Positions 28,262 through 35,920 of a DNA stretch of 64,000 nt are shown here, one piece after another (position 1 is the stretch's first letter; the number at the start of each line of letters is the position of its first letter). This DNA is from Roseobacter weihaiensis (lineage in GTDB: Bacteria; Pseudomonadota; Alphaproteobacteria; Rhodobacterales; Rhodobacteraceae): contig NZ_JACNMO010000021.1 in assembly GCF_020622345.1 (NCBI RefSeq), forward strand, positions 32,523-96,522, in the 5' to 3' direction. The notes beneath the pieces are model-generated. The model searched no databases and was not told the origin of the DNA. It was given only the letters and a program-made list of their open reading frames with translations. The position numbers were made by a program, and so were the translations under genes.

Positions 28262-28732
28262 CTAGCTGTCTTCGCGCTGCAGGATCGGCGCCGTGGGCAG
28301 GGGGTTTGGCATCACATACTCCGGCTGTGCCGCCTTGTCCGCGTCGGCCTTGGCTTCGGCCGCACGGGCGGCGGCGCGCTCCGCGGCGCGGGCTTCTTCG
28401 GCGGCTTTGGCTTCAATCTGCTGCTGCGCCTGACGGGCGAGGAAATCGGTGGCCGGGTGGCTGCCTGATTGCGCTTCGATCACGGATTTCGGGGTCGGTT
28501 GCTGAGGCATGTCATCGCGCCCGCGTTTGAGCAAGGCGGCAAGCTGCGCCCCACCGGTGCCGGTGCCGTTCCCTGCCCCTTGCCCCGACTGGTCCGAGGC
28601 ATTGCCCGCCATGTTGCTGGAGGTCGATACATTCACGGGCACCGTGGTTTGAGCGGCGGCAAAGCCCGCATCGGTTGAAAGTCCTGCGGCCGGTTGCGGC
28701 GCGTAGGGGTTTATCAAAGAGATCGCTGTCAT
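28262..28732 (-). CDS. Hypothetical protein, Ala/Gln-rich with a charged helix
   Basis: A 156-residue protein I do not recognise. The N-terminal part is low-complexity (Ala, Gln, Ser, Gly, for example SDQSGQGAGNGTGTGGAQLA). Residues about 108-140 form a continuous Ala/Glu/Arg/Lys helix with coiled-coil character (EAKAAEEARAAERAAARAAE). There is no signal peptide or membrane segment. It converges on pydB with one base between stops. A weak RutR-like palindrome lies in its upstream region (28825-28840). Confidence 0.6.
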   Translation of the reverse strand: MTAISLINPYAPQPAAGLSTDAGFAAAQTTVPVNVSTSSNMAGNASDQSGQGAGNGTGTGGAQLAALLKRGRDDMPQQPTPKSVIEAQSGSHPATDFLARQAQQQIEAKAAEEARAAERAAARAAEAKADADKAAQPEYVMPNPLPTAPILQREDS

Positions 28733-28824
28733 TTTCAGTTCCTATCCATCAGCTTTTTCAGGGCCATCACCCGCAAACATTAAAGCTCTGTGAATATGAA
28801 CGAAATCTTAACAGGAGCGTATAA

Positions 28825-28840
28825 ATTACCTTTTGGTTAA
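28825..28840. promoter_or_regulatory. Weak RutR-like palindrome
   Basis: ATTACCTTTTGGTTAA matches the local operator TTTACCA-NN-TGGTAAA at 11 of 14 fixed positions and keeps the inner TACC...GGT half-sites. It lies between the tetR stop and the start of the leftward gene at 28732. It could be a further operator or chance similarity in AT-rich DNA. Confidence 0.3.
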
Positions 28841-28847
28841 CAATCGC

Positions 28848-29471
28848 TTAAGGTTTCAGCAAGCGGGTGAAGAGCGTGACGAGGTAGTCCTCGGCTCCCT
28901 GCTGCGGCTGCGGCTCGCCTTGCAGCAGAACATCAACCTGCGAGGCAAAATCCGCGTAGTGCTGTGTGGTGGCCCAGATTGAGAAGATCAGATGTCTCGG
29001 ATCTACAGGTCGCAGGTGCCCTGCATCCATCCAGATCTGTATGAGCGCGCATTTTTCGTCGAAAAGCGGTTTCAACCCTGCTTCGAGATGAGGGCCCATC
29101 CGTGGTGCGCCCTGAAGGATCTCGCCAGCAAAAAGCCGGCTCTGACGCGGTAGTTCATGGGCCATATCGAGTTTGCGCTGAACGTAGTTGAGGATTTCCG
29201 ACAGCGGGTCTCCCTCCGGATCAAGTGTTACCAAAGGATCAAGCCATGTCTCCATCAGTTGGTTCAACAGCGTGACGTGAATTTCTTCTTTACCTTCAAA
29301 ATAGTAAAGAATGTTTGGCTTGCTGAGGCCGGCGCGTTCGGCGATCTGGTCTAGGGTGGTCCCGCGGTAGCCATGTTGTGAAAAAACCTCAAGTGCTGCA
29401 TCCAGGATAAGGCTCCTGTTGCGCTGTTGAATGCGGCTGGATTTTTTGAGTTGGGCCTGGGTCAAATACAC
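28848..29471 (-). CDS. rutR: TetR-family regulator, RutR-like (pyrimidine catabolism)
   Basis: A 207-residue TetR repressor. The N-terminal helix-turn-helix is clear: ILDAALEVFSQHGYRGTTLD then QIAERAGLSKPNILYYFEGK. The C-terminal ligand domain resembles RutR, including RLFAGEILQGAPRMGPHLE. RutR of E. coli senses uracil/thymine and represses pyrimidine-degradation genes. Here the gene is divergent from the amidohydrolase gene, with two tandem palindromes of RutR type between the starts (29583-29614), and one in the pydA promoter. The assignment as RutR-like combines protein likeness, position and operator form; the ligand is inferred. Confidence 0.8.
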   Translation of the reverse strand: MYLTQAQLKKSSRIQQRNRSLILDAALEVFSQHGYRGTTLDQIAERAGLSKPNILYYFEGKEEIHVTLLNQLMETWLDPLVTLDPEGDPLSEILNYVQRKLDMAHELPRQSRLFAGEILQGAPRMGPHLEAGLKPLFDEKCALIQIWMDAGHLRPVDPRHLIFSIWATTQHYADFASQVDVLLQGEPQPQQGAEDYLVTLFTRLLKP

Positions 29472-29582
29472 GTCTCCAATCGGGTGCTGTTATTTTGAGC
29501 GACGGCGCGGAATTGTGCAAAAGCCCCTTCCCCGGCGAGACACGCAAGCCTTGACTTGGCGCAGCCGAGCCGCAATCGTGGC

Positions 29583-29614
29583 TTTACCAAATGGTAAAAT
29601 TTACCATTGGTCAA
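29583..29614. promoter_or_regulatory. Tandem RutR-like operators between tetR and the amidohydrolase gene
   Basis: TTTACCAAATGGTAAA (29583-29598) is a perfect 7+7 palindrome with a two-base centre. It is followed at once by TTTACCATTGGTCAA (29600-29614), the same half-sites with one centre base and a TGGTCAA right half that equals the E. coli RutR consensus half. The pair sits 29-60 bp before the amidohydrolase ATG, in position to repress both divergent genes. Confidence 0.75.
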
Positions 29615-29642
29615 GAAATGCATTGCCAGAAAGGATCCAGCC

Positions 29643-30893
29643 ATGCCCGCGCCCGGACAGAACCTCAAGATCAATCCGGATCGTCTGTGGGACAGCCTGA
29701 TGGAAATGGCCAAGATCGGCCCCGGCGTGGCCGGTGGCAACAACCGCCAGACCCTGACCGATGAGGATGGTGAGGCGCGCGCGCTGTTTCAGACCTGGTG
29801 CGAGGCGGCGGGCTGCAGCATGGGGCTTGACCAGATGGGCAACATGTTTGCCCGTCGCGAGGGCACCGACCCGGACGCGCTGCCGGTTTATGTGGGCAGC
29901 CACCTCGATACGCAGCCGACGGGCGGCAAATACGACGGGGTGCTGGGCGTGTTGGGCGGGCTGGAGATCATCCGTACCCTGAATGATCTGAATATCAAGA
30001 CAAGGCACCCGATTGTCGTGACCAACTTTACCAACGAGGAAGGCACGCGCTATGCCCCGGCGATGCTGTCGTCCGGCGTTTTTGCGGGCATTCACACGCA
30101 GGATTGGGCCTACGCCCGCGAAGATGCGCAGGGCAAGGCCTTTGGCGACGAGTTGCAGCGCATCGGCTGGCGCGGGGACGAAGAGGTGGGCGCCCGCAAG
30201 ATGCACGCCTTCTTTGAGCTGCACATCGAACAAGGCCCGATTCTGGAGGCGGAGGGCCGCGATATCGGGGTGGTCACCCACGGTCAGGGTCTGAGCTGGA
30301 CGCAGGTCACCATCACCGGCAAGGACAGTCACACCGGATCGACGCCGATGCCCATGCGCCGCAACGCGGGCCTCGGGATGGCACGGGTGCTGGAAAAGGT
30401 GGACGAGATCGCCTGGAGCCGCAAACCGCATGCGGTGGGGGCGGCAGGGCACATCGATGTCTACCCGAACTCGCGCAATGTGATCCCCGGCAAGGTCGTG
30501 TTTACCGTGGATCTGCGCTCCCCTGATCTCAGCGTCATCAAGGATATGGAAGCGCGATTGCGCGTCGAAGGTCAAAAGATAGCCGATGAGATGGGGCTGG
30601 AGATCGCCTTTGAGAAAGTCGGCGGTTTCGACCCGGTGGCCTTTGACGAGGGTTGCGTCACGGCAATCCGCAACGCGGCGGAGCGGTTGGGCTATTCTCA
30701 TATGAACCTGATTTCAGGCGCGGGACATGACGCCTGCTGGATCAACCGGGTGGCCCCCACGGCCATGGTAATGTGTCCCTGCGTCGATGGGCTGAGCCAC
30801 AACGAGGCCGAAGAGATCACCAAGGACTGGGCCATGGCGGGCACCGATGTGCTGCTGCACGCGGTGGTGGAGACGGCGGAGATTATGGGGTGA
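29643..30893 (+). CDS. pydC: Zn-dependent amidohydrolase (beta-ureidopropionase/N-carbamoyl-amino-acid hydrolase type)
   Basis: An M20-type zinc amidase of 416 residues that would hydrolyse N-carbamoyl-beta-alanine (and the aminoisobutyrate analogue) to the amino acid, CO2 and ammonia, the last step of the reductive pyrimidine route. Metal-binding segments are visible: GSHLDTQPTGGKYDGVLG, NEEGTRYAPAML and ELHIEQGPILEAEG, and a late ISGAGHDACWI. The ATG at 29643 has a GAAAGGA ribosome site; an upstream in-frame ATG would overlap the operators. First gene of a rightward operon reaching 36913. Confidence 0.88.
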   Translation: MPAPGQNLKINPDRLWDSLMEMAKIGPGVAGGNNRQTLTDEDGEARALFQTWCEAAGCSMGLDQMGNMFARREGTDPDALPVYVGSHLDTQPTGGKYDGVLGVLGGLEIIRTLNDLNIKTRHPIVVTNFTNEEGTRYAPAMLSSGVFAGIHTQDWAYAREDAQGKAFGDELQRIGWRGDEEVGARKMHAFFELHIEQGPILEAEGRDIGVVTHGQGLSWTQVTITGKDSHTGSTPMPMRRNAGLGMARVLEKVDEIAWSRKPHAVGAAGHIDVYPNSRNVIPGKVVFTVDLRSPDLSVIKDMEARLRVEGQKIADEMGLEIAFEKVGGFDPVAFDEGCVTAIRNAAERLGYSHMNLISGAGHDACWINRVAPTAMVMCPCVDGLSHNEAEEITKDWAMAGTDVLLHAVVETAEIMG

Positions 30894-31168
30894 CGGATCA
30901 GGACCAAGACCTTGACCGGATGGATCACGCGGAACTGCTGAGTACGGCGCGACAATTGCGTCAGGCTATTCGCGCGCATCGCGATGCAAGCGGTCATGAC
31001 CTGTGCTGGCACTGGCCGGACATGTGGGCCCTGCTGCCCGACACTCCGACTGATGGTCAAGAGGTTCCTGCTTGGCCTCAATTCATGCGCGGTTGCGTCA
31101 AGTATCGCGCTTCACTTGAGCGAGAGCTGTCCGAAGCTCCGCGATCTGACAGGGAGTTTGACGGATGA
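30890..31168 (+). CDS. Hypothetical small protein between amidohydrolase and dihydropyrimidinase
   Basis: A 92-residue protein starting at GTG 30890, overlapping the amidohydrolase stop by four bases and overlapping the dihydropyrimidinase start by four bases. This double coupling argues strongly that it is translated and belongs to the operon. The sequence is acidic and rich in Asp, Arg and Trp (HDLCWHWPDMWALLP, MDHAELLSTARQLRQAIRAH), with an N-terminal helix and no signal or membrane segment. I do not recognise a family. Confidence 0.75.
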   Translation: MTDQDQDLDRMDHAELLSTARQLRQAIRAHRDASGHDLCWHWPDMWALLPDTPTDGQEVPAWPQFMRGCVKYRASLERELSEAPRSDREFDG

Positions 31169-32625
31169 GCAAAGTCATCAAGGGCGGACAGGTCTGCACG
31201 GCAGATCGGACGTGGAAAGCGGACATTCTGATCGAAGGCGAGACCATCAAACAGATCGGCGAGGACCTTTCGGGCGACGACTACATCGATGCCGAAGGCG
31301 CCTATGTGATCCCCGGCGGGATTGATCCGCATACGCATCTGGAGATGCCGTTCATGGGCACCACGGCGGCGGAAACTTTTGAGTCCGGCACCTGGGCGGC
31401 GGCAGCGGGGGGCACCACGATGGTCGTCGATTTCTGCCTGCCGGGTGCAGACGGGTCGATCAAGAACGCCATCAATGAATGGCACCGCAAGTCCGCGCCG
31501 CAGATTTGTTCCGATGTGGGCTATCACATGGCCATCACCGGCTGGAACGAGACTGTTTTCAATGAGATGAAAGATGCCGTGGAGATGGGGGTGAATTCCT
31601 TCAAACACTTCATGGCCTACAAGGGCGCTTTGATGGTGGAGGACGACGAGATGTTCGCCTCCTTCCAGCGCTGTGCGGAGCTGGGCGCGCTGCCCATGGT
31701 GCATGCGGAGAACGGCGATCTGGTGGCGGCCTTGCAGGAGAAATACTTCAACCAGGGGATCACGGGCCCGGAAGGGCACGCCTATTCGCGCCCGCCCGAG
31801 GTGGAAGGCGAGGCGGCCAACCGGGCGATCACCATCGCTGATGCGGCGGGGGTGCCGCTTTACATCGTGCATGTGTCCTGCGAGCAGGCGCATGAGGCGA
31901 TCCGGCGGGCGCGGCAAAAGGGGATGCGGGTCTACGGCGAGCCGCTGATCCAGTTCCTGACGCTGGACGAAGCCGAGTATTTCAACACCGATTGGGATCA
32001 TGCGGCGCGCCGGGTGATGTCGCCACCGTTTCGTTCGAAGGACCATCAGGACAGCCTCTGGGCCGGGTTGCAGGCGGGGTCCTTGCAGGTGGTGGCGACG
32101 GACCACGCGGCGTTTAACACCGAGCAGAAACGCGCAGGCCGCGATGATTTCCGCATCATTCCAAACGGGTCGAACGGGCTCGAGGAACGCCTTGCCGTGC
32201 TCTGGACCGAAGGGGTGGAGACCGGGCGGCTGACACCAAACGAATTCGTCGCCTGCACCTCGACCAATGTGGCCAAGATCCTCAACATCTATCCGCGCAA
32301 AGGCGCGCTGGTGGAAGGGGCGGACGCCGACATCGTGGTCTGGGACCCCAAGATCAGCAAGACCATCTCGCCCAGCAACCACCATTCGGTTTTGGATTAC
32401 AACGTCTTCGAGGGCTTCGAGGTCAAAGCCCAGAGTCGCTATACCCTGAACCGGGGCGAGGTGATCTGGGCCTGGGGGCAAAACTCGCAGCCCAATCCGG
32501 GGCGTGGGCGGTTCATCCCGCGGCCCGCCTTCCCGAGCGCTTCGGTGGCCTTGTCAAAGTGGAAAGAACTGACCGCGCCGAAACTCATCAAACGCGATCC
32601 GATGAATATTCCAGCAGGTATCTGA
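31165..32625 (+). CDS. hydA: Dihydropyrimidinase (D-hydantoinase)
   Basis: The 486-residue cyclic amidohydrolase opens dihydrouracil/dihydrothymine to the N-carbamoyl-beta-amino acid. Metal ligands H56 and H58 are in GGIDPHTHLEMPF, the carboxylated lysine is K153 in FKHFMAYKGAL, and H180 is in MVHAENGDLV; YIVHVSCEQAHEAI and VATDHAAFN give the remaining histidine and aspartate. Length and motifs fit bacterial dihydropyrimidinases. It links PydAB upstream to the amidohydrolase, completing the pathway. Confidence 0.95.
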   Translation: MSKVIKGGQVCTADRTWKADILIEGETIKQIGEDLSGDDYIDAEGAYVIPGGIDPHTHLEMPFMGTTAAETFESGTWAAAAGGTTMVVDFCLPGADGSIKNAINEWHRKSAPQICSDVGYHMAITGWNETVFNEMKDAVEMGVNSFKHFMAYKGALMVEDDEMFASFQRCAELGALPMVHAENGDLVAALQEKYFNQGITGPEGHAYSRPPEVEGEAANRAITIADAAGVPLYIVHVSCEQAHEAIRRARQKGMRVYGEPLIQFLTLDEAEYFNTDWDHAARRVMSPPFRSKDHQDSLWAGLQAGSLQVVATDHAAFNTEQKRAGRDDFRIIPNGSNGLEERLAVLWTEGVETGRLTPNEFVACTSTNVAKILNIYPRKGALVEGADADIVVWDPKISKTISPSNHHSVLDYNVFEGFEVKAQSRYTLNRGEVIWAWGQNSQPNPGRGRFIPRPAFPSASVALSKWKELTAPKLIKRDPMNIPAGI

Positions 32626-32631
32626 CGACGC

Positions 32632-33126
32632 ATGCAGGCAACCACTTCTCTGGACTACCTGTCGCTTGCGGCGTCGGTGACGACCATCCTGGCCTCTCTG
32701 GCGGTTTGCGTGACGGCTCTTTTTGTCTGGCGGCAGATGAAATTGCAGGCGGATACTTTTGACAATGACGCCCGGAGGTTGCGGCGCGAATCCTTTACAT
32801 TCGTGTTCGAGGCGCTCTGGGATGACGGGTTTCGCGAGGCCCGCGACGAGATGCTGGAAGCCTTGAATGCGGGTAACACCCTGCCGCAGGATCGGTCGGA
32901 CAAAGATAACTTTCGCAACGTTCTGAATACCTATGAAATGCTGGGCCTTGCCGTGAAACTGGATACAATCGACGAAAACGTCTGGAAAGAATACTGGCGC
33001 ACGCCCCTGCTGCGCGACTGGGACCGGCTGGTGCCTTTTGTCAAAGAGGAGCGTGCCGCAACGCAGAGCGAGCGGCTCTACATCGACGCCGAACGGGTGG
33101 TGACGCGGTGGAGGAACGCCGCATGA
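32632..33126 (+). CDS. Hypothetical protein with one N-terminal membrane helix (DUF4760-like)
   Basis: A 164-residue protein with a single N-terminal transmembrane helix (LAASVTTILASLAVCVTALF) followed by a charged cytoplasmic helical domain (RRLRRESFTFVFEALWDDGF). The arrangement recalls DUF4760-type proteins, but the match is from memory only. It starts six bases after hydA and its stop overlaps the start of the ABC ATPase gene (ATGA), so it is part of the pyrimidine operon. Function unknown. Confidence 0.65.
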   Translation: MQATTSLDYLSLAASVTTILASLAVCVTALFVWRQMKLQADTFDNDARRLRRESFTFVFEALWDDGFREARDEMLEALNAGNTLPQDRSDKDNFRNVLNTYEMLGLAVKLDTIDENVWKEYWRTPLLRDWDRLVPFVKEERAATQSERLYIDAERVVTRWRNAA

Positions 33127-33902
33127 ACGCTTCGGTGATTTCTGCGAACCGTCTCGATCTGACGTTTCAGACCAACGATGGGCCGGTGCATGCGCTGAAA
33201 GATGTCAGTCTGGACGTGGCAAAAGGGGATTTCGTCAGCTTTATCGGGCCGTCGGGCTGCGGCAAGACGACGTTCCTGCGCTGCATGGCGGATCTGGAGC
33301 ATCCCACCGGCGGGCAGATTACCATCAACGGTGTACGCCCGGAAGAAGCCCGCAAGGCGCGGGCTTACGGCTATGTCTTTCAGGCGGCGGGGCTTTACCC
33401 GTGGCGCACGATCGGGGGCAACATTCGGTTGCCGCTGGAGATCATGGGGTATTCGAAGGAGGATCAGGCTGCGCGCGTAGCGCGGGTGCTGGAGCTGGTG
33501 GAACTGTCAGGCTTCGAGAAGAAGTACCCTTGGCAACTTTCAGGCGGCATGCAGCAGCGTGCAAGCATCGCCCGCGCCCTGGCCTTTGATGCGGATATCC
33601 TGCTGATGGATGAACCCTTTGGCGCGCTGGACGAAATCGTACGGGATCATCTGAACGAACAGCTTTTGGAGTTGTGGAAACGGACCGAGAAAACAATCGC
33701 TTTCGTGACGCATTCAATCCCCGAGGCGGTGTACCTGAGCACCAAGATCGTGGTGATGAGCCCACGGCCCGGGCGGATCACGGATGTGATCGACAGTCCG
33801 CTGCCGCCGGATCGGCCCCTGGATATTCGCGACACGCCGGAGTTTCTGGAGGTGGCGCACCGGGTGCGTGAAGGGCTGCGCGCGGGGCATCTGGATGACT
33901 GA
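33123..33902 (+). CDS. ABC transporter ATPase (nitrate/taurine/NMT1 class)
   Basis: A 259-residue import ATPase of the SsuB/TauB/ThiZ class. Walker A is GPSGCGKTTFLRCMADLEHP, signature QLSGGMQQRASIARALA, Walker B DILLMDEPFGALD, and H-loop FVTHSIPEAVYLS. Together with two permeases and a binding protein downstream it forms a complete importer inside the pyrimidine-degradation operon, so a pyrimidine or hydantoin is the likely cargo. The ATG at 33123 overlaps the previous stop by four bases. Confidence 0.92.
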   Translation: MNASVISANRLDLTFQTNDGPVHALKDVSLDVAKGDFVSFIGPSGCGKTTFLRCMADLEHPTGGQITINGVRPEEARKARAYGYVFQAAGLYPWRTIGGNIRLPLEIMGYSKEDQAARVARVLELVELSGFEKKYPWQLSGGMQQRASIARALAFDADILLMDEPFGALDEIVRDHLNEQLLELWKRTEKTIAFVTHSIPEAVYLSTKIVVMSPRPGRITDVIDSPLPPDRPLDIRDTPEFLEVAHRVREGLRAGHLDD

Positions 33903-34194
33903 GGGGCGGTCCATTGGCGAGTGGCCCTCCGCGACGAGTATTTGCCGAAGGGTGAATACGGAGGGTCGCATATGGGTCGCGCAGATCGTCTTCTTGGTGT
34001 TGGGCGTGGTGGGTTTATTGGTGGCTCTCGTGTGCCTTGCCGCATTGAGCCACTATCGGGACCTACAGTGCTGGGAGATGCCCGCAAACCAATGCCCGGA
34101 TGCGGCTGGTACCATGTGGATGATGGCTCTGGTGTTCGTGGTTGCCATCTCCGCAGCCGTCTGGTTCTGGCGGAGCGGGAGGGCATATGCGTAG
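33895..34194 (+). CDS. Small two-helix membrane protein inside the ABC operon
   Basis: Reading from ATG 33895 gives 99 residues with two transmembrane helices (IVFLVLGVVGLLVALVCLAA and MALVFVVAISAAVWFW) separated by a short loop containing two Cys (LQCWEMPANQCPDAAG). It overlaps the ATPase gene end by eight bases and the permease start by eight. A GTG at 33952 would give a shorter 80-residue form starting nearer the first helix. Not recognised; perhaps an accessory subunit of the transporter. Confidence 0.6.
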   Translation: MTEGRSIGEWPSATSICRRVNTEGRIWVAQIVFLVLGVVGLLVALVCLAALSHYRDLQCWEMPANQCPDAAGTMWMMALVFVVAISAAVWFWRSGRAYA

Positions 34195-35047
34195 CTTTGT
34201 CCCTGTTCTGACCGTGGTCACGGGTATCTTCGCGGTCTGGTATCTGGCAGCCATCTGGCTGAACGCCCCTTGGGCCTATGACAAGGCCACGCGCTCGGGT
34301 GAGGTGCTGACCCTGCAAACGCTGATCGCGGACACCTGGAGCCAGGACAAACCCAAGCTGCCCGCCCCCCATCAGGTGGGGATCGAGATATGGGAGACCA
34401 CGGTCGAGAAAAACATCACCTCCAAGCGGTCGCTGATCTATCACAGCTGGATCACGCTGAGTGCGACGCTGCTGGGGTTTGCGCTGGGGACGGGGCTGGG
34501 CATCGCGCTGGCCATCGGGATTGTCTACAACAGGACGATGGATATGTCGGTGATGCCTTGGGTCATTGCCAGTCAGACCATCCCCATCCTTGCGCTGGCC
34601 CCGATGATTATCGTGGTGCTGAATGCGGTGGGGATCTCAGGCCTGCTGCCCAAGGCGATGATCTCGATGTATCTGTCGTTCTTTCCGGTGGTCGTGGGCA
34701 TGGTCAAGGGGCTGCGGTCGCCCGATGCAATGCAGCTTGACCAGATGCGGACGTGGAATGCATCGCCTGCGCAGACCTTCTGGCGGTTGCGACTGCCGTC
34801 TTCGATGCCCTACCTCTTTACCTCGCTCAAGGTCGCGATGGCGGCCTCCCTTGTCGGCGCGATTGTCGGGGAGCTGCCGACAGGCGCTGTCGCAGGCTTG
34901 GGCGCGCGCCTGCTGGCGGGCAGCTACTTTGGTCAGACGATCCAGATCTGGTCGGCGCTGCTGATGGCCGCAGCCCTCGCGGCAGCCCTTGTCAGCCTTG
35001 TCGGCCTGATCCAGCGCATCACCCTGAAGCGGATGGGGATGGCGTGA
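34187..35047 (+). CDS. ABC transporter permease 1 (SsuC/ThiX-like)
   Basis: A 286-residue permease with an N-terminal helix, a polar insert of about 70 residues (27-100) and then five helices of the BPD_transp_1 fold. The EAA loop that contacts the ATPase is near MRTWNASPAQTFWRLRLPSS. It belongs with the SsuC/TauC/ThiX group. The polar insert after the first helix distinguishes it from the second permease. Its stop overlaps the next start by one base (TGATG). Confidence 0.88.
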   Translation: MRSFVPVLTVVTGIFAVWYLAAIWLNAPWAYDKATRSGEVLTLQTLIADTWSQDKPKLPAPHQVGIEIWETTVEKNITSKRSLIYHSWITLSATLLGFALGTGLGIALAIGIVYNRTMDMSVMPWVIASQTIPILALAPMIIVVLNAVGISGLLPKAMISMYLSFFPVVVGMVKGLRSPDAMQLDQMRTWNASPAQTFWRLRLPSSMPYLFTSLKVAMAASLVGAIVGELPTGAVAGLGARLLAGSYFGQTIQIWSALLMAAALAAALVSLVGLIQRITLKRMGMA

Positions 35048-35886
35048 TGGGCTGGCTGGTTTTTGCCTTTGGTGTCTGGGCCGGCGGGTGGTGGCTGAAC
35101 ACCTGGATGGCTCGCCTGCCGCCCACGCGGCTCACCTCGCTGGCGGTGCCGGTCCTGTTTGGGCTCACCCTGATCGCCATCTGGGAAGGCGTGGTGCGCG
35201 GCCTTGAGATCAGCCCGGTCCTGTTGCCCGCCCCCAGCATGATTGCCCTCCGGTTCGCCGCTTCAACCGCGATCTTGTGGGAGGACTTCGTGCAAACGGT
35301 CATCAAGGGCGCTTTGTCGGGCTATGTCTTGGGCTGCGGATCTGCCTTTTTGATCGCCATTCTGGTGGACAGGTTTGATTTCCTGCGGCGCGGCCTCTTG
35401 CCCGTTGGCAACTTTGTCGCAGCGCTGCCGGTGATCGGCATGGCCCCGATCCTTGTGATGTGGTTCGGCTTTGACTGGCAGTCCAAGGCCGCGGTTGTGG
35501 TAGTGATGGTGTTTTTCCCGGTGCTGGTGAACACGGTACAGGGCCTCACCTCGGCCACGGCCATGCAAAAGGACCTGATGCGGACCTACGCGGCCGGCTA
35601 TTGGACGACCTTGCTGAAACTGCGCCTGCCTGCGGCGATGCCTTTTGTCTTTAATGGCCTCAAGATCGCAAGTACGCTGGCGTTGATCGGTGCGATCGTT
35701 GCTGAATTTTTCGGCTCTCCGATCCGCGGGATGGGCTTTCGCATTTCCACCTCCGTTGGACAGCTTGCGCTTGACCTCGTGTGGGCCGAAATTGTTGTCG
35801 CAGCGGTTGCGGGCTCGGCGTTCTACGGGGCCATTGCCCTGATCGAACGGGCGGTGACCTTCTGGCATCCGTCCCAACATCACTGA
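35047..35886 (+). CDS. ABC transporter permease 2 (SsuC/ThiX-like)
   Basis: A 279-residue permease, about six helices, with the EAA-type loop MRTYAAGYWTTLLKLRLPAA. The N-terminal part (MGWLVFAFGVWAGGWWLN) is hydrophobic with no polar insert. Two different permease genes imply a heterodimeric channel, as in some NMT1-type importers. The start at 35047 is fixed by the one-base overlap with permease 1; an earlier in-frame reading would lie inside that gene. Confidence 0.88.
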   Translation: MGWLVFAFGVWAGGWWLNTWMARLPPTRLTSLAVPVLFGLTLIAIWEGVVRGLEISPVLLPAPSMIALRFAASTAILWEDFVQTVIKGALSGYVLGCGSAFLIAILVDRFDFLRRGLLPVGNFVAALPVIGMAPILVMWFGFDWQSKAAVVVVMVFFPVLVNTVQGLTSATAMQKDLMRTYAAGYWTTLLKLRLPAAMPFVFNGLKIASTLALIGAIVAEFFGSPIRGMGFRISTSVGQLALDLVWAEIVVAAVAGSAFYGAIALIERAVTFWHPSQHH

Positions 35887-35920
35887 CCAAAACAAAAAAA
35901 CAAAACCAACTAAGGAGAGT

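Noticed and set aside
31078..32481. 467-codon minus-strand frame opposite hydA
   Set aside because: Antisense shadow of dihydropyrimidinase; no recognisable motif.
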